From RYN-230 sp963814645 (lineage in GTDB: Bacteria > Actinomycetota > Actinomycetes > Streptosporangiales > Streptosporangiaceae), in NCBI GenBank assembly GCA_963814645.1, contig CAWFDX010000004.1, positions 2,232,001 through 2,296,000 of the forward strand: 64,000 bases of DNA, given 5' to 3'. The notes below the pieces were generated by a model. The model was not told the DNA's origin, ran no database searches, and worked only from the letters and a program-made list of their open reading frames with translations. Below, one piece after another: positions 57,037-64,000 of this stretch (position 1 is the stretch's first letter; the number at the start of each line of letters is the position of its first letter). Position numbers and translations under genes: made by a program.

Positions 57037-57963
57037 TCAGCGCGCCGTCCAGGGCCGGAGTTTCTCCGGGTTGCGGATGGCCCAGATGTGCTTGATCTGG
57101 TCGCCGGCCAGGTCGAATGCGAACACCGTGACGGTAACGCCGTCCTGCTGGGACACCAGGCCCGGCTGGCCGTTGACCGTCCGCTCCAGGAACGTGATGT
57201 TGCTGGGCGTCCGGTCGGCGAGGTCGGCCAGGTAACGCGCGACCTGCGCCACCCCTTCGATCGGGTGCAACGCGGCGGTGGCGTGGCCGCCGCCGTCGGC
57301 GGTCATGGTGACGCCGGGGTCCAGCAGGCCGATCAGGGCGTTGATGTCCTTGGCTGCCCAGGCCCGCTTGAAGTCCCGGATCAGGCCGGCCTGCCGGGCC
57401 GTGGGCGCCGCGGGTGGCTGCGCGCTGCGGGTGCGGCGGCGGGCCGAGGAGGCCAGCTGGCGGCAGGCGGCCGGGGTCCGGCCGACGATCGTGGCCACTT
57501 CGGCGAACGAGTAGCCGAACACGTCGTGCAGGATGAACGCCACCCGCTCGGCCGGGGTCATCGATTCGAGCACGACCAGGAACGCCATGCTCACCGACTC
57601 ATCCAGGGTGATCCGGTCAGCCGGGTCAGCCGCGCTGCCTGGCTGGCCGCTGACCCACTCACCGGGTGCTGGCAGCGGTTCGGGGATCCATTCCCCCACG
57701 TAGCGCTCCCGCCGGGCCCGCGCCGAGCGGAGCAGGTCCAGGCAGATCCGGCTGGCCACCGTCGTCAGCCAGGCGCCTGGCGATTCGATCGCTTCCTGCT
57801 GCTGCCGGGTCATGGCATACCAGCGGGCGTAGGTCTCCTGCACGGCATCCTCGGCCTCGGCCAGCGAGCCCAGCAGCCGGTAGGCCAGGTTGATCAGCTG
57901 ACGCCGCTCGCTCATGATCGCGCTCAGGCCCGGGTCGGCTGCTCGCCTGGATTCGCTGGTCAT
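57037..57963 (-). CDS. ECF41 (SigJ-like) sigma factor with fused SnoaL-like domain
   Basis: This 308-residue sigma factor has region 2 (RQLINLAYRLLGSLAEAEDAVQETYARW), region 4 (VFGYSFAEVATIVGRTPAACRQLASSARRR) and a C-terminal SnoaL-like domain of about 110 residues (FKRAWAAKDINALIGLLDPGVTMTADGGGHA onward), all as landmarks. The linker contains YVGEWIPEPLPAP, the WLPEP-type motif that marks ECF41. These proteins lack separate anti-sigma factors; the C-terminal domain self-regulates activity. An almost perfect ECF41 site lies on its own strand upstream, and an exact one upstream of the oxidoreductase at 48339, so autoregulation and a target gene are both suggested. Confidence 0.92.
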   Translation of the reverse strand: MTSESRRAADPGLSAIMSERRQLINLAYRLLGSLAEAEDAVQETYARWYAMTRQQQEAIESPGAWLTTVASRICLDLLRSARARRERYVGEWIPEPLPAPGEWVSGQPGSAADPADRITLDESVSMAFLVVLESMTPAERVAFILHDVFGYSFAEVATIVGRTPAACRQLASSARRRTRSAQPPAAPTARQAGLIRDFKRAWAAKDINALIGLLDPGVTMTADGGGHATAALHPIEGVAQVARYLADLADRTPSNITFLERTVNGQPGLVSQQDGVTVTVFAFDLAGDQIKHIWAIRNPEKLRPWTAR

Positions 57964-58023
57964 GTGGGCCCGGCTCCCTCGGTCGTAGCTGCCCTCAGTC
58001 TGTCTGACGAGGCACCGCCCCGG

Positions 58024-58050
58024 AACGTGAGGCTGGCGGGCCGCCTGACA
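58024..58050 (-). promoter_or_regulatory. ECF41-like promoter upstream of its own sigma gene
   Basis: Read on the minus strand, TGTCAGG (58044-58050), a 16-bp spacer and CGTT (58024-58027) match TGTCACA-N16-CGTC at eight of eleven bases with the exact spacing. It is 61 bp upstream of the sigma factor ATG and could provide autoregulation. Confidence 0.45.
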
Positions 58051-58101
58051 TTCCGCTGGGCCGTGTCGTCGTACTGCTGAGCAGCCAGACCAGGAGGCAG
58101 C

Positions 58102-58731
58102 ATGACTTCCCAGATTCCGGCGACGCGGTTCGCCGGCCCAGCGCCCGCGGAGCGCCTGGAGCGGGCGGCCGCCGCGCTGACGGCACACGGTTTCACCGTC
58201 GAAGTCCTCGACGACGCCGCCGCTGCGCGGGCCCGCATCAAAGACCTGATACCCGAGGGCGCCAGCGTCTTCACCGGGGCCAGCGAGACCCTCCGGCTGT
58301 CCGGCATCGAGGCGGACATCAACGACAGCGGGCGTTACGACTCCGCCAAGCAGCGCGGCCGGACCCTGGACCGCGTCCGCGACCTCCGCGAGATCTGGCG
58401 GCTGATGTCCACCCCCGACGTCATCGTCGGCAGCGTGCATGCGGTCACCGAAACCGGCTCCCTGGTGATCGCCTCGGCCAGTGGCGGCCAGCTGCCCGGC
58501 TACGCCGGCGGCGCCGGGCAGCGGATCTGGGTTGTCGGGGCGCAGAAGGTGGTGCCCGACCTACCCGCCGCGCTGCGCCGTGTCGAAGAGCACTGCCTTC
58601 CGCTGGAAAGCGCCCGCGCGCGGGCGGCCTACGGGCAGCCCAGCGCCGTCAACCGGCTGCTCATCCTGAACGCGGAACCCCACCCTGGGCAGGCCACCGT
58701 CCTGCTGCTCCGCGAAGCCATCGGCTTCTGA
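58102..58731 (+). CDS. LUD-domain protein (LutC/YkgG-like)
   Basis: This 209-residue protein belongs to the LUD (lactate utilisation) family: LIPEGASVFTGASETLRLSGI, then IVGSVHAVTETGSLVIASASGGQLPGYAGGAG and IWVVGAQKVVPDLPAALRRVEEH are the typical blocks, cited piecemeal. LutC proteins work with LutA and LutB in L-lactate oxidation, but neither is near, so this is a stand-alone LUD protein. It is divergent from the ECF41 sigma gene, which often neighbours its targets. CAGGAGGCAGC precedes the ATG. Confidence 0.85.
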   Translation: MTSQIPATRFAGPAPAERLERAAAALTAHGFTVEVLDDAAAARARIKDLIPEGASVFTGASETLRLSGIEADINDSGRYDSAKQRGRTLDRVRDLREIWRLMSTPDVIVGSVHAVTETGSLVIASASGGQLPGYAGGAGQRIWVVGAQKVVPDLPAALRRVEEHCLPLESARARAAYGQPSAVNRLLILNAEPHPGQATVLLLREAIGF

Positions 58732-58895
58732 GCCCCGGCGCGAGGACGCCCGCCGCCCGGCACACGAGATCGCCACACCTTTCCCCCAGGCCGGAGCGGA
58801 TCCGGGCCGGGCCGGGCGATCCGCTAGGCTCTCTTGCCGGTGGGCCGGCCCGGGTGCGGCGGGCGCAGCTAGCGGCGTGAGGCAGGAGCAAAACC

Positions 58896-59288
58896 GTGAT
58901 CGCGAGACGCAAGCCGGCCAGCGTGGAGGCCGGGCAGATGCTGGCCGCCGATGAGGCGCTCGCCGCCCAGTTCGATGAACTGCTCGAAGCGGCCCGGGCC
59001 GCGGAGCAGGAGCTGCGCAACGGGCAGGCCTCCGGTGTCCCGCTGCTGGAGCAGCACCGGCTGGCCACGGCGCTGGACGCGGCGCTGACCGCGGCGATGC
59101 GGTCGGCCTACGCGGCCGAGCGGGTGGCCATCGGCCCGCGCGGCTACGAGGACCGCATCTACCGGCGCAAGGCCAAGGCGACCTCGCCGGTACGGGCCTG
59201 GTCGATGGAGGCCGAGCGGCTGCTCACGCTGCGCGAGAGCCACCGGCTGACCGGCATCCCGCCGGTGCCGCGCAACCCGGCCGCCTGA
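58896..59288 (+). CDS. Hypothetical helical protein
   Basis: This 130-residue soluble protein has no recognised domain. It is predicted almost wholly helical: LAADEALAAQFDELLEAARA, EQELRNGQASGVPLLEQHRLA and LDAALTAAMRSAYAAERVAI suggest a helical bundle, followed by GPRGYEDRIYRRKAKATSP and a tail RLTGIPPVPRNPAA. The GTG start at 58896 has GAGGCAGGAG upstream. It stands between the LUD gene and the DUF5999-like gene in the same direction, with separate gaps of over 150 bp. Confidence 0.65.
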   Translation: MIARRKPASVEAGQMLAADEALAAQFDELLEAARAAEQELRNGQASGVPLLEQHRLATALDAALTAAMRSAYAAERVAIGPRGYEDRIYRRKAKATSPVRAWSMEAERLLTLRESHRLTGIPPVPRNPAA

Positions 59289-59464
59289 TTATTTACCGCC
59301 CGGGCCGGCGTGTCGCTTCGGTCTAGTCCCGTCTGGTTATTGGCTACTAGTAACAAAGAGTGACTCGATAAATCGTCACAACGGACTATGTCGCGCACTG
59401 TACTCGGCCGGCACACTAACATGTGATCAGCACCACAGCCAGACACTGACCCAGGAGGCACAGA
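59289..59464. promoter_or_regulatory. AT-rich control region with inverted repeat before the DUF5999-like gene
   Basis: The region is clearly richer in A and T than its surrounds (59330-59420). GTGAC-N10-GTCAC occurs at 59360-59379. CAGGAGGCACAG precedes the start codon at 59465. The signals are compatible with a regulated promoter, but I cannot assign -10 and -35 boxes with confidence. Confidence 0.45.
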
Positions 59465-59725
59465 ATGTGCCCGCATACGCCACCGTGTCCGGACGCGCGA
59501 GCGCTGGACCGTGAGGCAGCCAGGACCGTAGTAAGCCACCCAGAGCAGGGCTGGAGCCTGCTCTGCAACGGCATCGTCGTGTTCGAAGACACGGGGGAAC
59601 TCCTTCCTGGCGGGGACACCATTGGTCCCCATCGGCCCACAGATGTGAGCGCAAACACCCATATCGTCCCGGCGGCCGGAACCCCGGCCAGCGCGGCGCC
59701 GGCATCTGCCGAGCCCGCCGCCTAG
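59465..59725 (+). CDS. DUF5999-like small protein
   Basis: This 86-residue protein starts CPHTPPCPDARALDREAARTVVSHPEQGWSLLCNGIVVFEDTGELLPGG, of which the CPHxPxCP and EQGWSLLCNGxVVFxDTGELLP elements are recognisable as the actinobacterial DUF5999 family. The cysteines at residues 2, 8 and about 34 may bind a metal. No function is established. GGAGG lies seven bases before the ATG. The tail after residue 60 is Ala/Pro-rich and variable. Confidence 0.8.
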   Translation: MCPHTPPCPDARALDREAARTVVSHPEQGWSLLCNGIVVFEDTGELLPGGDTIGPHRPTDVSANTHIVPAAGTPASAAPASAEPAA

Positions 59726-59894
59726 CTGCCGCGGGACAGCACCGGTCCCCCACCGGGTGCCGCACGTCCCCCGGTTCGGTGCCGCGGCCGCAGTCCGCTC
59801 GCCGGACCCCAGCCCCCCCGCTAGCTGGCCCACCCGGGCCGCGGCTCCGCCGTGCCTGGACCAGGCCCAGCCGGCTACCCCGTACCGTGGTCGG

Positions 59895-60549
59895 GTGACC
59901 GGAACCCGCGTTCGCGCCCTGCTGGCCCGGTATGCGGTGGCCTGGGTCTACCTGGGCGGTTTCCTGCTCACCGGGCTTATCTACCTCGCGCTGCCCGGGC
60001 CCGACCGGCACGCCATGCTGCGGTGGGCCAGCACCAACGTGGCCAACCTGCACCACCATCCGGCCGGCTGCCTGGTGCTGTCGGCGTTCGTCACCAACGA
60101 CGACTGGTATGCCTGGCCACTGCTGATCGCGCTGGCCCTGTTCGGCGCCAACCAGGTGCTCGGGAACTGGCGCACCGCCGTGGTCTGCGCGGCCGGCCAC
60201 GTGATCGGCACGCTGGTCAGCGAGGGCATTGTCGCTTACCGGGTGCAGCACGGGCTGCTGCCCGCCAGCGACAACCACATCCTGGACGTCGGCCCGTCCT
60301 ATGTCGTGGTCGCCGCGATCATGGTGGCGCTGCTCTACGGGTCCTGGTGGGCCAGGGTGGCGGCCGCGGCCGACCTGGCCATCCTGGTGTTCATCGGGCA
60401 GATCTTCGCCGGGCTGAGCACGCTGCAGGTGGCCGCCGTCGGCCACGCCACCGCGCTGGTGGTCGGCGCGGCCGGCGGCGGCCTGCTGCGCTGGCAGCGC
60501 CGGCGCACCGCCCGCGGACCCGGCCACCCGGCCCGCGGCCGCCGGTTAG
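59895..60549 (+). CDS. Rhomboid-like membrane protein, frame lacks a normal stop
   Basis: The first 215 or so residues form a membrane protein with about six helices: ALLARYAVAWVYLGGFLLTG, then a loop with NVANLHHHPAGCLVLSAFV, CAAGHVIGTLVSEGI, HILDVGPSYVVVAAIMVALL and VGHATALVVGAAGGGLL. The Gly-His, the Ser in DVGPSY and the late His resemble rhomboid-like proteins, though protease activity is uncertain. The GTG start has TACCGT six bases upstream. The frame has no stop after the last helix and stays open to 61622 across two convergent genes. A TAG at 60547-60549, placed where a convergent stop would be expected, is one frame off, so a late frameshift is possible. The end given is that TAG. 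Confidence 0.6.
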
Positions 60550-61175
60550 CCGAGCAGCTTCCGCAGCCAGGCCCGGGCTGCCCGGCCGACCGCCCCTGGG
60601 TGCCTGGACAGCGCGTGCGTTTCCCCGTCCAGCACCACCAGCCGCCGGCCGGCCGCCCGGCGCGGGACGCCGAACGGGTCGTTCCGGCCGTTGATCACCA
60701 GCACATCGGTGCCCGCCATGGCCAGTTCGGCGGCCCGGGAGCGCTCCGGGCGGCCAGGTGGGTGCAGCGGGAAGGCCAGCGCGATCACCCCGCGAGCCCG
60801 CACGGTGGCGGCGGTCCGGCAGGCGACCCGGGCCCCGTTGCTCCGCCCGCCCTGGATCAGCGGCAGGCCCGCTCCGATGCTCTCCTGGAGCGCGCTGATC
60901 ACTTCGGCCCAGGCCGCGTCCTGCCGTTCCGCGTTGCCGGGTGCCCGCTGTCCCTTGACCCGGTAGGGCTGGGTGACCAGGGCCGTCACCGCGCCGAGCC
61001 GCAGCCCGGCGTCCTGGACGGCGAGCACGTCAGGCGTGGCCACCCGGCCACCCGAACCGTGCGTGAGCACCAGCAGGAAGGATGGCTCCTCCGCGCGGCC
61101 TGCCGCGCTCTCCGCCGGCCTGGTCACCTCGGCCAGCGCCGCCCCCTCTGCGGTCATGATCTCCACGCGGCGCAT
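60546..61175 (-). CDS. Alpha/beta hydrolase (KANL3/Tex30-like)
   Basis: This 209-residue hydrolase has LLVLTHGSGGRVATPD (oxyanion region), the nucleophile segment LIQGGRSNGARVACR with Ser in GRSNG, ALAFPLHPPGRPERSRAAEL and the acid-base region VLVINGRNDPFGVP, ending with the histidine in DGETHALSRH. This order of motifs is that of the Tex30/KANL3 group within alpha/beta hydrolases, often annotated as dienelactone hydrolase-like. Substrate unknown. The TAA stop on the minus strand overlaps the TTAG where the rhomboid-like gene would be expected to stop. Confidence 0.87.
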   Translation of the reverse strand: MRRVEIMTAEGAALAEVTRPAESAAGRAEEPSFLLVLTHGSGGRVATPDVLAVQDAGLRLGAVTALVTQPYRVKGQRAPGNAERQDAAWAEVISALQESIGAGLPLIQGGRSNGARVACRTAATVRARGVIALAFPLHPPGRPERSRAAELAMAGTDVLVINGRNDPFGVPRRAAGRRLVVLDGETHALSRHPGAVGRAARAWLRKLLG

Positions 61176-61230
61176 CGTAGCCGGTACCCGGTGGCCGGGC
61201 GGACCCGGTCCCGCCCGGTGGACTGCCAGG

Positions 61231-62499
61231 TCAGAGCGCGCCGGTCAGGCTCACCAGCTCCAGCTGCCCGGAGCCGAAACAGGTCACCAGCAGCGCCCGG
61301 CCACTGGGTGCGACCGTCATCTCGCGCGGGAACAAACCGGCTGGCAGCAGGCCGGCCAGCGCGGGGCGGCCCGCCAGCGCGTCGGCTACCCGGACCACGG
61401 CCAGGCTGGCCGACGCGCCCGGGGTGTGGAACCGGTTGGAATCGGCCACCACGATCTGGCGGCCGTGATCCACCAGGGCCAGGCCGACCGGCGCCTCCCC
61501 CACCCCGACCCGCGCGATCAGCGAGCGCGCCGGGTGGCTGCGCAGCAGCGCGGTGGAGAAGCCGAGCAGCGTGTTGCTGCCCCGGGCCGTCACCCAGGCC
61601 ACCGCGCCGTCGGCCGAGGTGACCACCCGGACCGGCTCGCAGCCAGCGGCCACGGTGGTCAGCACCGAATGCGCCGGGTCGGTAGCCGCCCGCCGGACGC
61701 TGATGACCGACAGGCTGCCCTGGCCGGCACGGCCCGGCGCCACCCCCGGGTACAGCTCGCTGGTCGCATACAGCCACTGGCCGTCCGGGGACAGCGCCAT
61801 CCCGACCACGGCCTCGCCCGCCGGTATCGAGCCGACGTAGTCGGCCGGGCCGAAGCCGCTGACCAGTGCGCGGTGCAGCCGGAACACGGCGATGTCGTCC
61901 GAGTACTCCAGGCTGACGAAGGCCAGCTGGCTGTTGTGGGTGACGGCCACCTCGATCGCGCCCACGCCGTGCGGCGCGGCCAGCATGCCGAGTACCGCAT
62001 GCGGGCGGCCCTGCTCGGCCGCGGCCACGTCGATCACTACCGCCCCGCGATTCGACGCGACCAACAGGTACCGGCCGCCGGACGTCAGCGCCTCGCCCAG
62101 CAGCGTCCCCCGCACAGTGACCGACCGCACCCAGGTAAGCGCCAGCCCGCGGCCGGCCCGGTATACCTGCACGCCGGACGTGGCCCGGGATACGAAGACA
62201 TACCGGCCGTCCCGGGCGACCGCGACGCCGAACGGTTCGCCACCGACCCGGATCATGGCCCGGGTGGCCCGGAGGTAGCGCGCTGAGGTGGCCGCGGTCG
62301 AGCAGCCCGGCAGGTGAGCCGGTGACCCGGTCGCGGCCGGCTGGGCGGCTAACCCGGCGGCCGCGGTGGCGGGTGCCCGGTGCCCGGACGTGCTCCGGGA
62401 TGCCGGGTGCGCAGGCCGGGCAGGCGTGGACGCCGTGCTGCACGCGCTCACCGCGAGCCCGGCCGCCATGGCCAGCCCAGCCGTCAGCCGCCACTTCAT
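61231..62499 (-). CDS. Beta-propeller lipoprotein (YncE-like)
   Basis: This 422-residue protein has a lipoprotein signal (KWRLTAGLAMAAGLAVSACS, lipobox LAVSAC), a disordered Ala/Ser/Pro linker of about 50 residues, then repeated propeller blades recognisable by PFGVAVARDGRYVFVSR, ALTSGGRYLLVAS, GMALSPDGQWLYATS, VVTSADGAVAWVTAR and PVGLALVDHGRQIVVAD. These Gly-x-Ala-x-Ser-x-Asp-Gly patterns are typical of YVTN/YncE-like seven-bladed propellers, which bind proteins, DNA or ligands outside the cell. TAAGAT is exactly six bases before the ATG, so it is probably leaderless. Confidence 0.85.
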   Translation of the reverse strand: MKWRLTAGLAMAAGLAVSACSTASTPARPAHPASRSTSGHRAPATAAAGLAAQPAATGSPAHLPGCSTAATSARYLRATRAMIRVGGEPFGVAVARDGRYVFVSRATSGVQVYRAGRGLALTWVRSVTVRGTLLGEALTSGGRYLLVASNRGAVVIDVAAAEQGRPHAVLGMLAAPHGVGAIEVAVTHNSQLAFVSLEYSDDIAVFRLHRALVSGFGPADYVGSIPAGEAVVGMALSPDGQWLYATSELYPGVAPGRAGQGSLSVISVRRAATDPAHSVLTTVAAGCEPVRVVTSADGAVAWVTARGSNTLLGFSTALLRSHPARSLIARVGVGEAPVGLALVDHGRQIVVADSNRFHTPGASASLAVVRVADALAGRPALAGLLPAGLFPREMTVAPSGRALLVTCFGSGQLELVSLTGAL

Positions 62500-62534
62500 G
62501 GGCCGATCTTAAGCCGGCCCATGAACGGCGGGGA

Positions 62535-64000
62535 CTACACGTTCAGCAGCTTCTTCAGGAACTGGCCGGTGTAGCTGTCGTCGACCTGGGCTACCTGCTC
62601 GGGGGTGCCGGTGGCGATGACTTCGCCGCCGCGGGATCCGCCGTCGGGGCCGAGGTCGATGACCCAGTCGGCGGTCTTGATGACGTCCAGGTTGTGCTCG
62701 ATGACGATGACCGTGTTGCCGCCGTCGACGAGGCGGCCCAGCACGCCGAGGAGTTTGCGGATGTCTTCGAAGTGCAGCCCGGTGGTCGGCTCGTCCAGCA
62801 CGTAGATGGTCCGGCCGGTGGAGCGGCGCTGCAGTTCGGCGGCCAGCTTGACCCGCTGCGCCTCACCGCCCGACAGCGTCGGGGCGGGCTGGCCCAGGCG
62901 GACGTAGCCCAGCCCGACGTCGGCCAGGGTCTGCAGGTGGCGGTGGATGGCCGGGATGGGCGCGAAGAACCCGGCGGCCTCCTCGATCGGCATGTCCAGC
63001 ACCTGCGCGATGGTCTTGCCCTTGTAGTGCACGGCCAGCGTGTCGGTGTTGTACCGGGCGCCGTGGCACACCTCACACGGCACGTACACGTCCGGCAGGA
63101 ACTGCATCTCGATCTTGATGGTGCCATCCCCGGCGCACGCCTCGCACCGGCCGCCCTTGACATTGAAGGAGAACCGGCCCGGCTGATAACCGCGCACCCT
63201 GGCCTCGGTGGTCGCCGCGAACAGCTTGCGGATGTGGTCGAACACCCCGGTATAGGTGGCCGGGTTGGACCGCGGGGTCCGCCCGATCGGCCCCTGATCC
63301 ACGTGCACCACCTTGTCCAGCAGGCTCATCCCGGCCACCCGCACATGCCGGCCCGGCACCGTCCGCGCGCCATGCAGCTCCCGGGCCAGCGCCTGATACA
63401 AGATGTCATTGACCAGCGTCGACTTCCCCGACCCCGACACCCCGGTGACCGCGATCAAACACCCCAGCGGGAACGCCACATCAATGCCCTTCAGATTGTG
63501 CTCACTAGCCCCCCGCACCACCACCTCCCGCGACCGCGACCGCTTCCGCCGCGTCCCCGGCACCGCGATGCCCCGCCGCCCGGTCAGATACGCCCCGGTC
63601 AGCGACTCCGCGCTGGCCAGCAGCTCCCCCAGCGGCCCCGACACCACAATGCCGCCGCCATGCTCACCCGCACCCGGGCCGATATCCACCACCCAGTCCG
63701 CCGCCCGGATCGTGTCCTCATCATGCTCCACCACGATCAGCGTGTTACCCAGATCCCGCAGCCGGATCAGCGTATCCAGCAACCGGTGGTTATCCCGCTG
63801 ATGCAGCCCAATCGACGGCTCATCCAGCACATACAACACCCCCACCAGACCCGACCCAATCTGCGTCGCCAGCCGGATCCGCTGCGCCTCCCCACCCGCC
63901 AGCGTCGCCGACGCCCGATCCAAAGACAGATAATCCAGCCCCACATCCAGCAGAAAGCCCAGCCGAGCGTTGACCTCCTTGAGGATCCGCCCGGCGATCT
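62535..64000 (-). CDS. uvrA: UvrABC system protein A, C-terminal part
   Basis: The gene continues beyond the right edge; about 488 C-terminal residues are present. Visible parts are the end of the first ATPase domain (LAGGEAQRIRLATQIGSGL, VLDEPSIGLHQRD), the second Walker A GVSGSGKSTLVND, the zinc finger CEACAGDG...CEVC with its 20-residue loop, the signature LSGGEAQRVKLAAEL and VLDEPTTGLHFED. UvrA scans DNA for bulky lesions and loads UvrB in nucleotide excision repair. The start and any SOS box lie outside. From about 63350 to the edge, codons ending in T or G are commoner than elsewhere in the window. Confidence 0.96.
   Translation of the reverse strand, partial: IAGRILKEVNARLGFLLDVGLDYLSLDRASATLAGGEAQRIRLATQIGSGLVGVLYVLDEPSIGLHQRDNHRLLDTLIRLRDLGNTLIVVEHDEDTIRAADWVVDIGPGAGEHGGGIVVSGPLGELLASAESLTGAYLTGRRGIAVPGTRRKRSRSREVVVRGASEHNLKGIDVAFPLGCLIAVTGVSGSGKSTLVNDILYQALARELHGARTVPGRHVRVAGMSLLDKVVHVDQGPIGRTPRSNPATYTGVFDHIRKLFAATTEARVRGYQPGRFSFNVKGGRCEACAGDGTIKIEMQFLPDVYVPCEVCHGARYNTDTLAVHYKGKTIAQVLDMPIEEAAGFFAPIPAIHRHLQTLADVGLGYVRLGQPAPTLSGGEAQRVKLAAELQRRSTGRTIYVLDEPTTGLHFEDIRKLLGVLGRLVDGGNTVIVIEHNLDVIKTADWVIDLGPDGGSRGGEVIATGTPEQVAQVDDSYTGQFLKKLLNV

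Noticed and set aside
1..64000. CRISPR array, prophage, restriction or abortive-infection system
   Set aside because: I found no spaced direct repeats of CRISPR type, no cas, integrase, capsid, methylase-endonuclease or toxin-antitoxin-like genes.

Overview
The window is high-GC actinobacterial chromosome (Actinomycetota; probably a soil or filamentous lineage, genus not determinable by eye). Supporting signs are mycothiol-type maleylpyruvate isomerase relatives, DUF3040- and DUF5999-like small proteins, a PopR/ClgR-like regulator beside tandem clpP genes, ECF sigma factors with fused or linked regulators, an Rv2578c-type radical SAM gene, and many genes that look leaderless (TAnnnT box 6-8 nt before the start codon). 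I see no rRNA, tRNA, CRISPR array, insertion sequence or phage module, so this reads as core/accessory chromosome rather than an island.

Layout. 1-2.0 kb: end of an AraC regulator, two overlapping clpP genes and a convergent XRE regulator ending in Leu-Ala-Ala. 2.1-5.7 kb: padR, ABC ATPase and FtsX permease in one overlapping operon, with a perfect 15-bp-arm palindrome abutting the padR start. 5.7-16 kb: metabolic and transport genes (SDR, PPOX-class flavoenzyme, two MFS transporters, APH-like kinase, a cupin-alpha/beta hydrolase fusion divergent from a TetR regulator with repeated operators, a two-domain VOC protein, FmdB zinc ribbon, mycothiol-dependent isomerase family). 16-18.9 kb: siderophore-interacting flavoprotein, soluble transhydrogenase and a coupled unknown. 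19-23 kb: small membrane protein, CYTH-CHAD protein overlapping an orphan ParA ATPase, an unknown gene and a DUF3040 protein. 23.2-25.2 kb: radical SAM gene whose iron-sulfur cysteine motif is interrupted by an intein, preceded by two SOS-box-like sites.

25-33 kb: methyltransferase, NarL-type two-component system, cysteine dioxygenase-rhodanese operon, MMPL transporter and isochorismate synthase. 33-39 kb: complete oligopeptide ABC operon (binding protein, two permeases, fused double ATPase). 39.5-43.5 kb: menD, menC and divergent menE; with menF at 31.8 kb this is a menaquinone cluster split by the peptide transporter operon. 43.7-50 kb: group 2 sigma factor, glycosyltransferase-like membrane protein, ECF sigma/putative anti-sigma pair, NmrA-like oxidoreductase preceded by an exact ECF41-type promoter, DedA protein and a dispersed repeat.

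50-64 kb: acetyltransferase, cysteine desulfurase-like enzyme, another mycothiol-type protein, a heterodimeric ABC exporter pair with complementary degenerate ATP sites, two small membrane proteins, an ECF41 (SigJ-like) sigma factor divergent from an LUD gene, small unknowns, a rhomboid-like membrane protein whose frame lacks a normal stop, an alpha/beta hydrolase, a beta-propeller lipoprotein, and the 3' part of uvrA running off the right edge.

The most notable points are: the polyphosphate-binding-type CHAD protein translationally coupled to an orphan ParA (a possible granule-positioning system); the intein placed immediately before the third Fe-S cysteine of an apparently SOS-controlled radical SAM protein; the ECF41 sigma factor and its likely target promoter 10 kb away; and short tandem or dispersed repeats that sit at gene ends.
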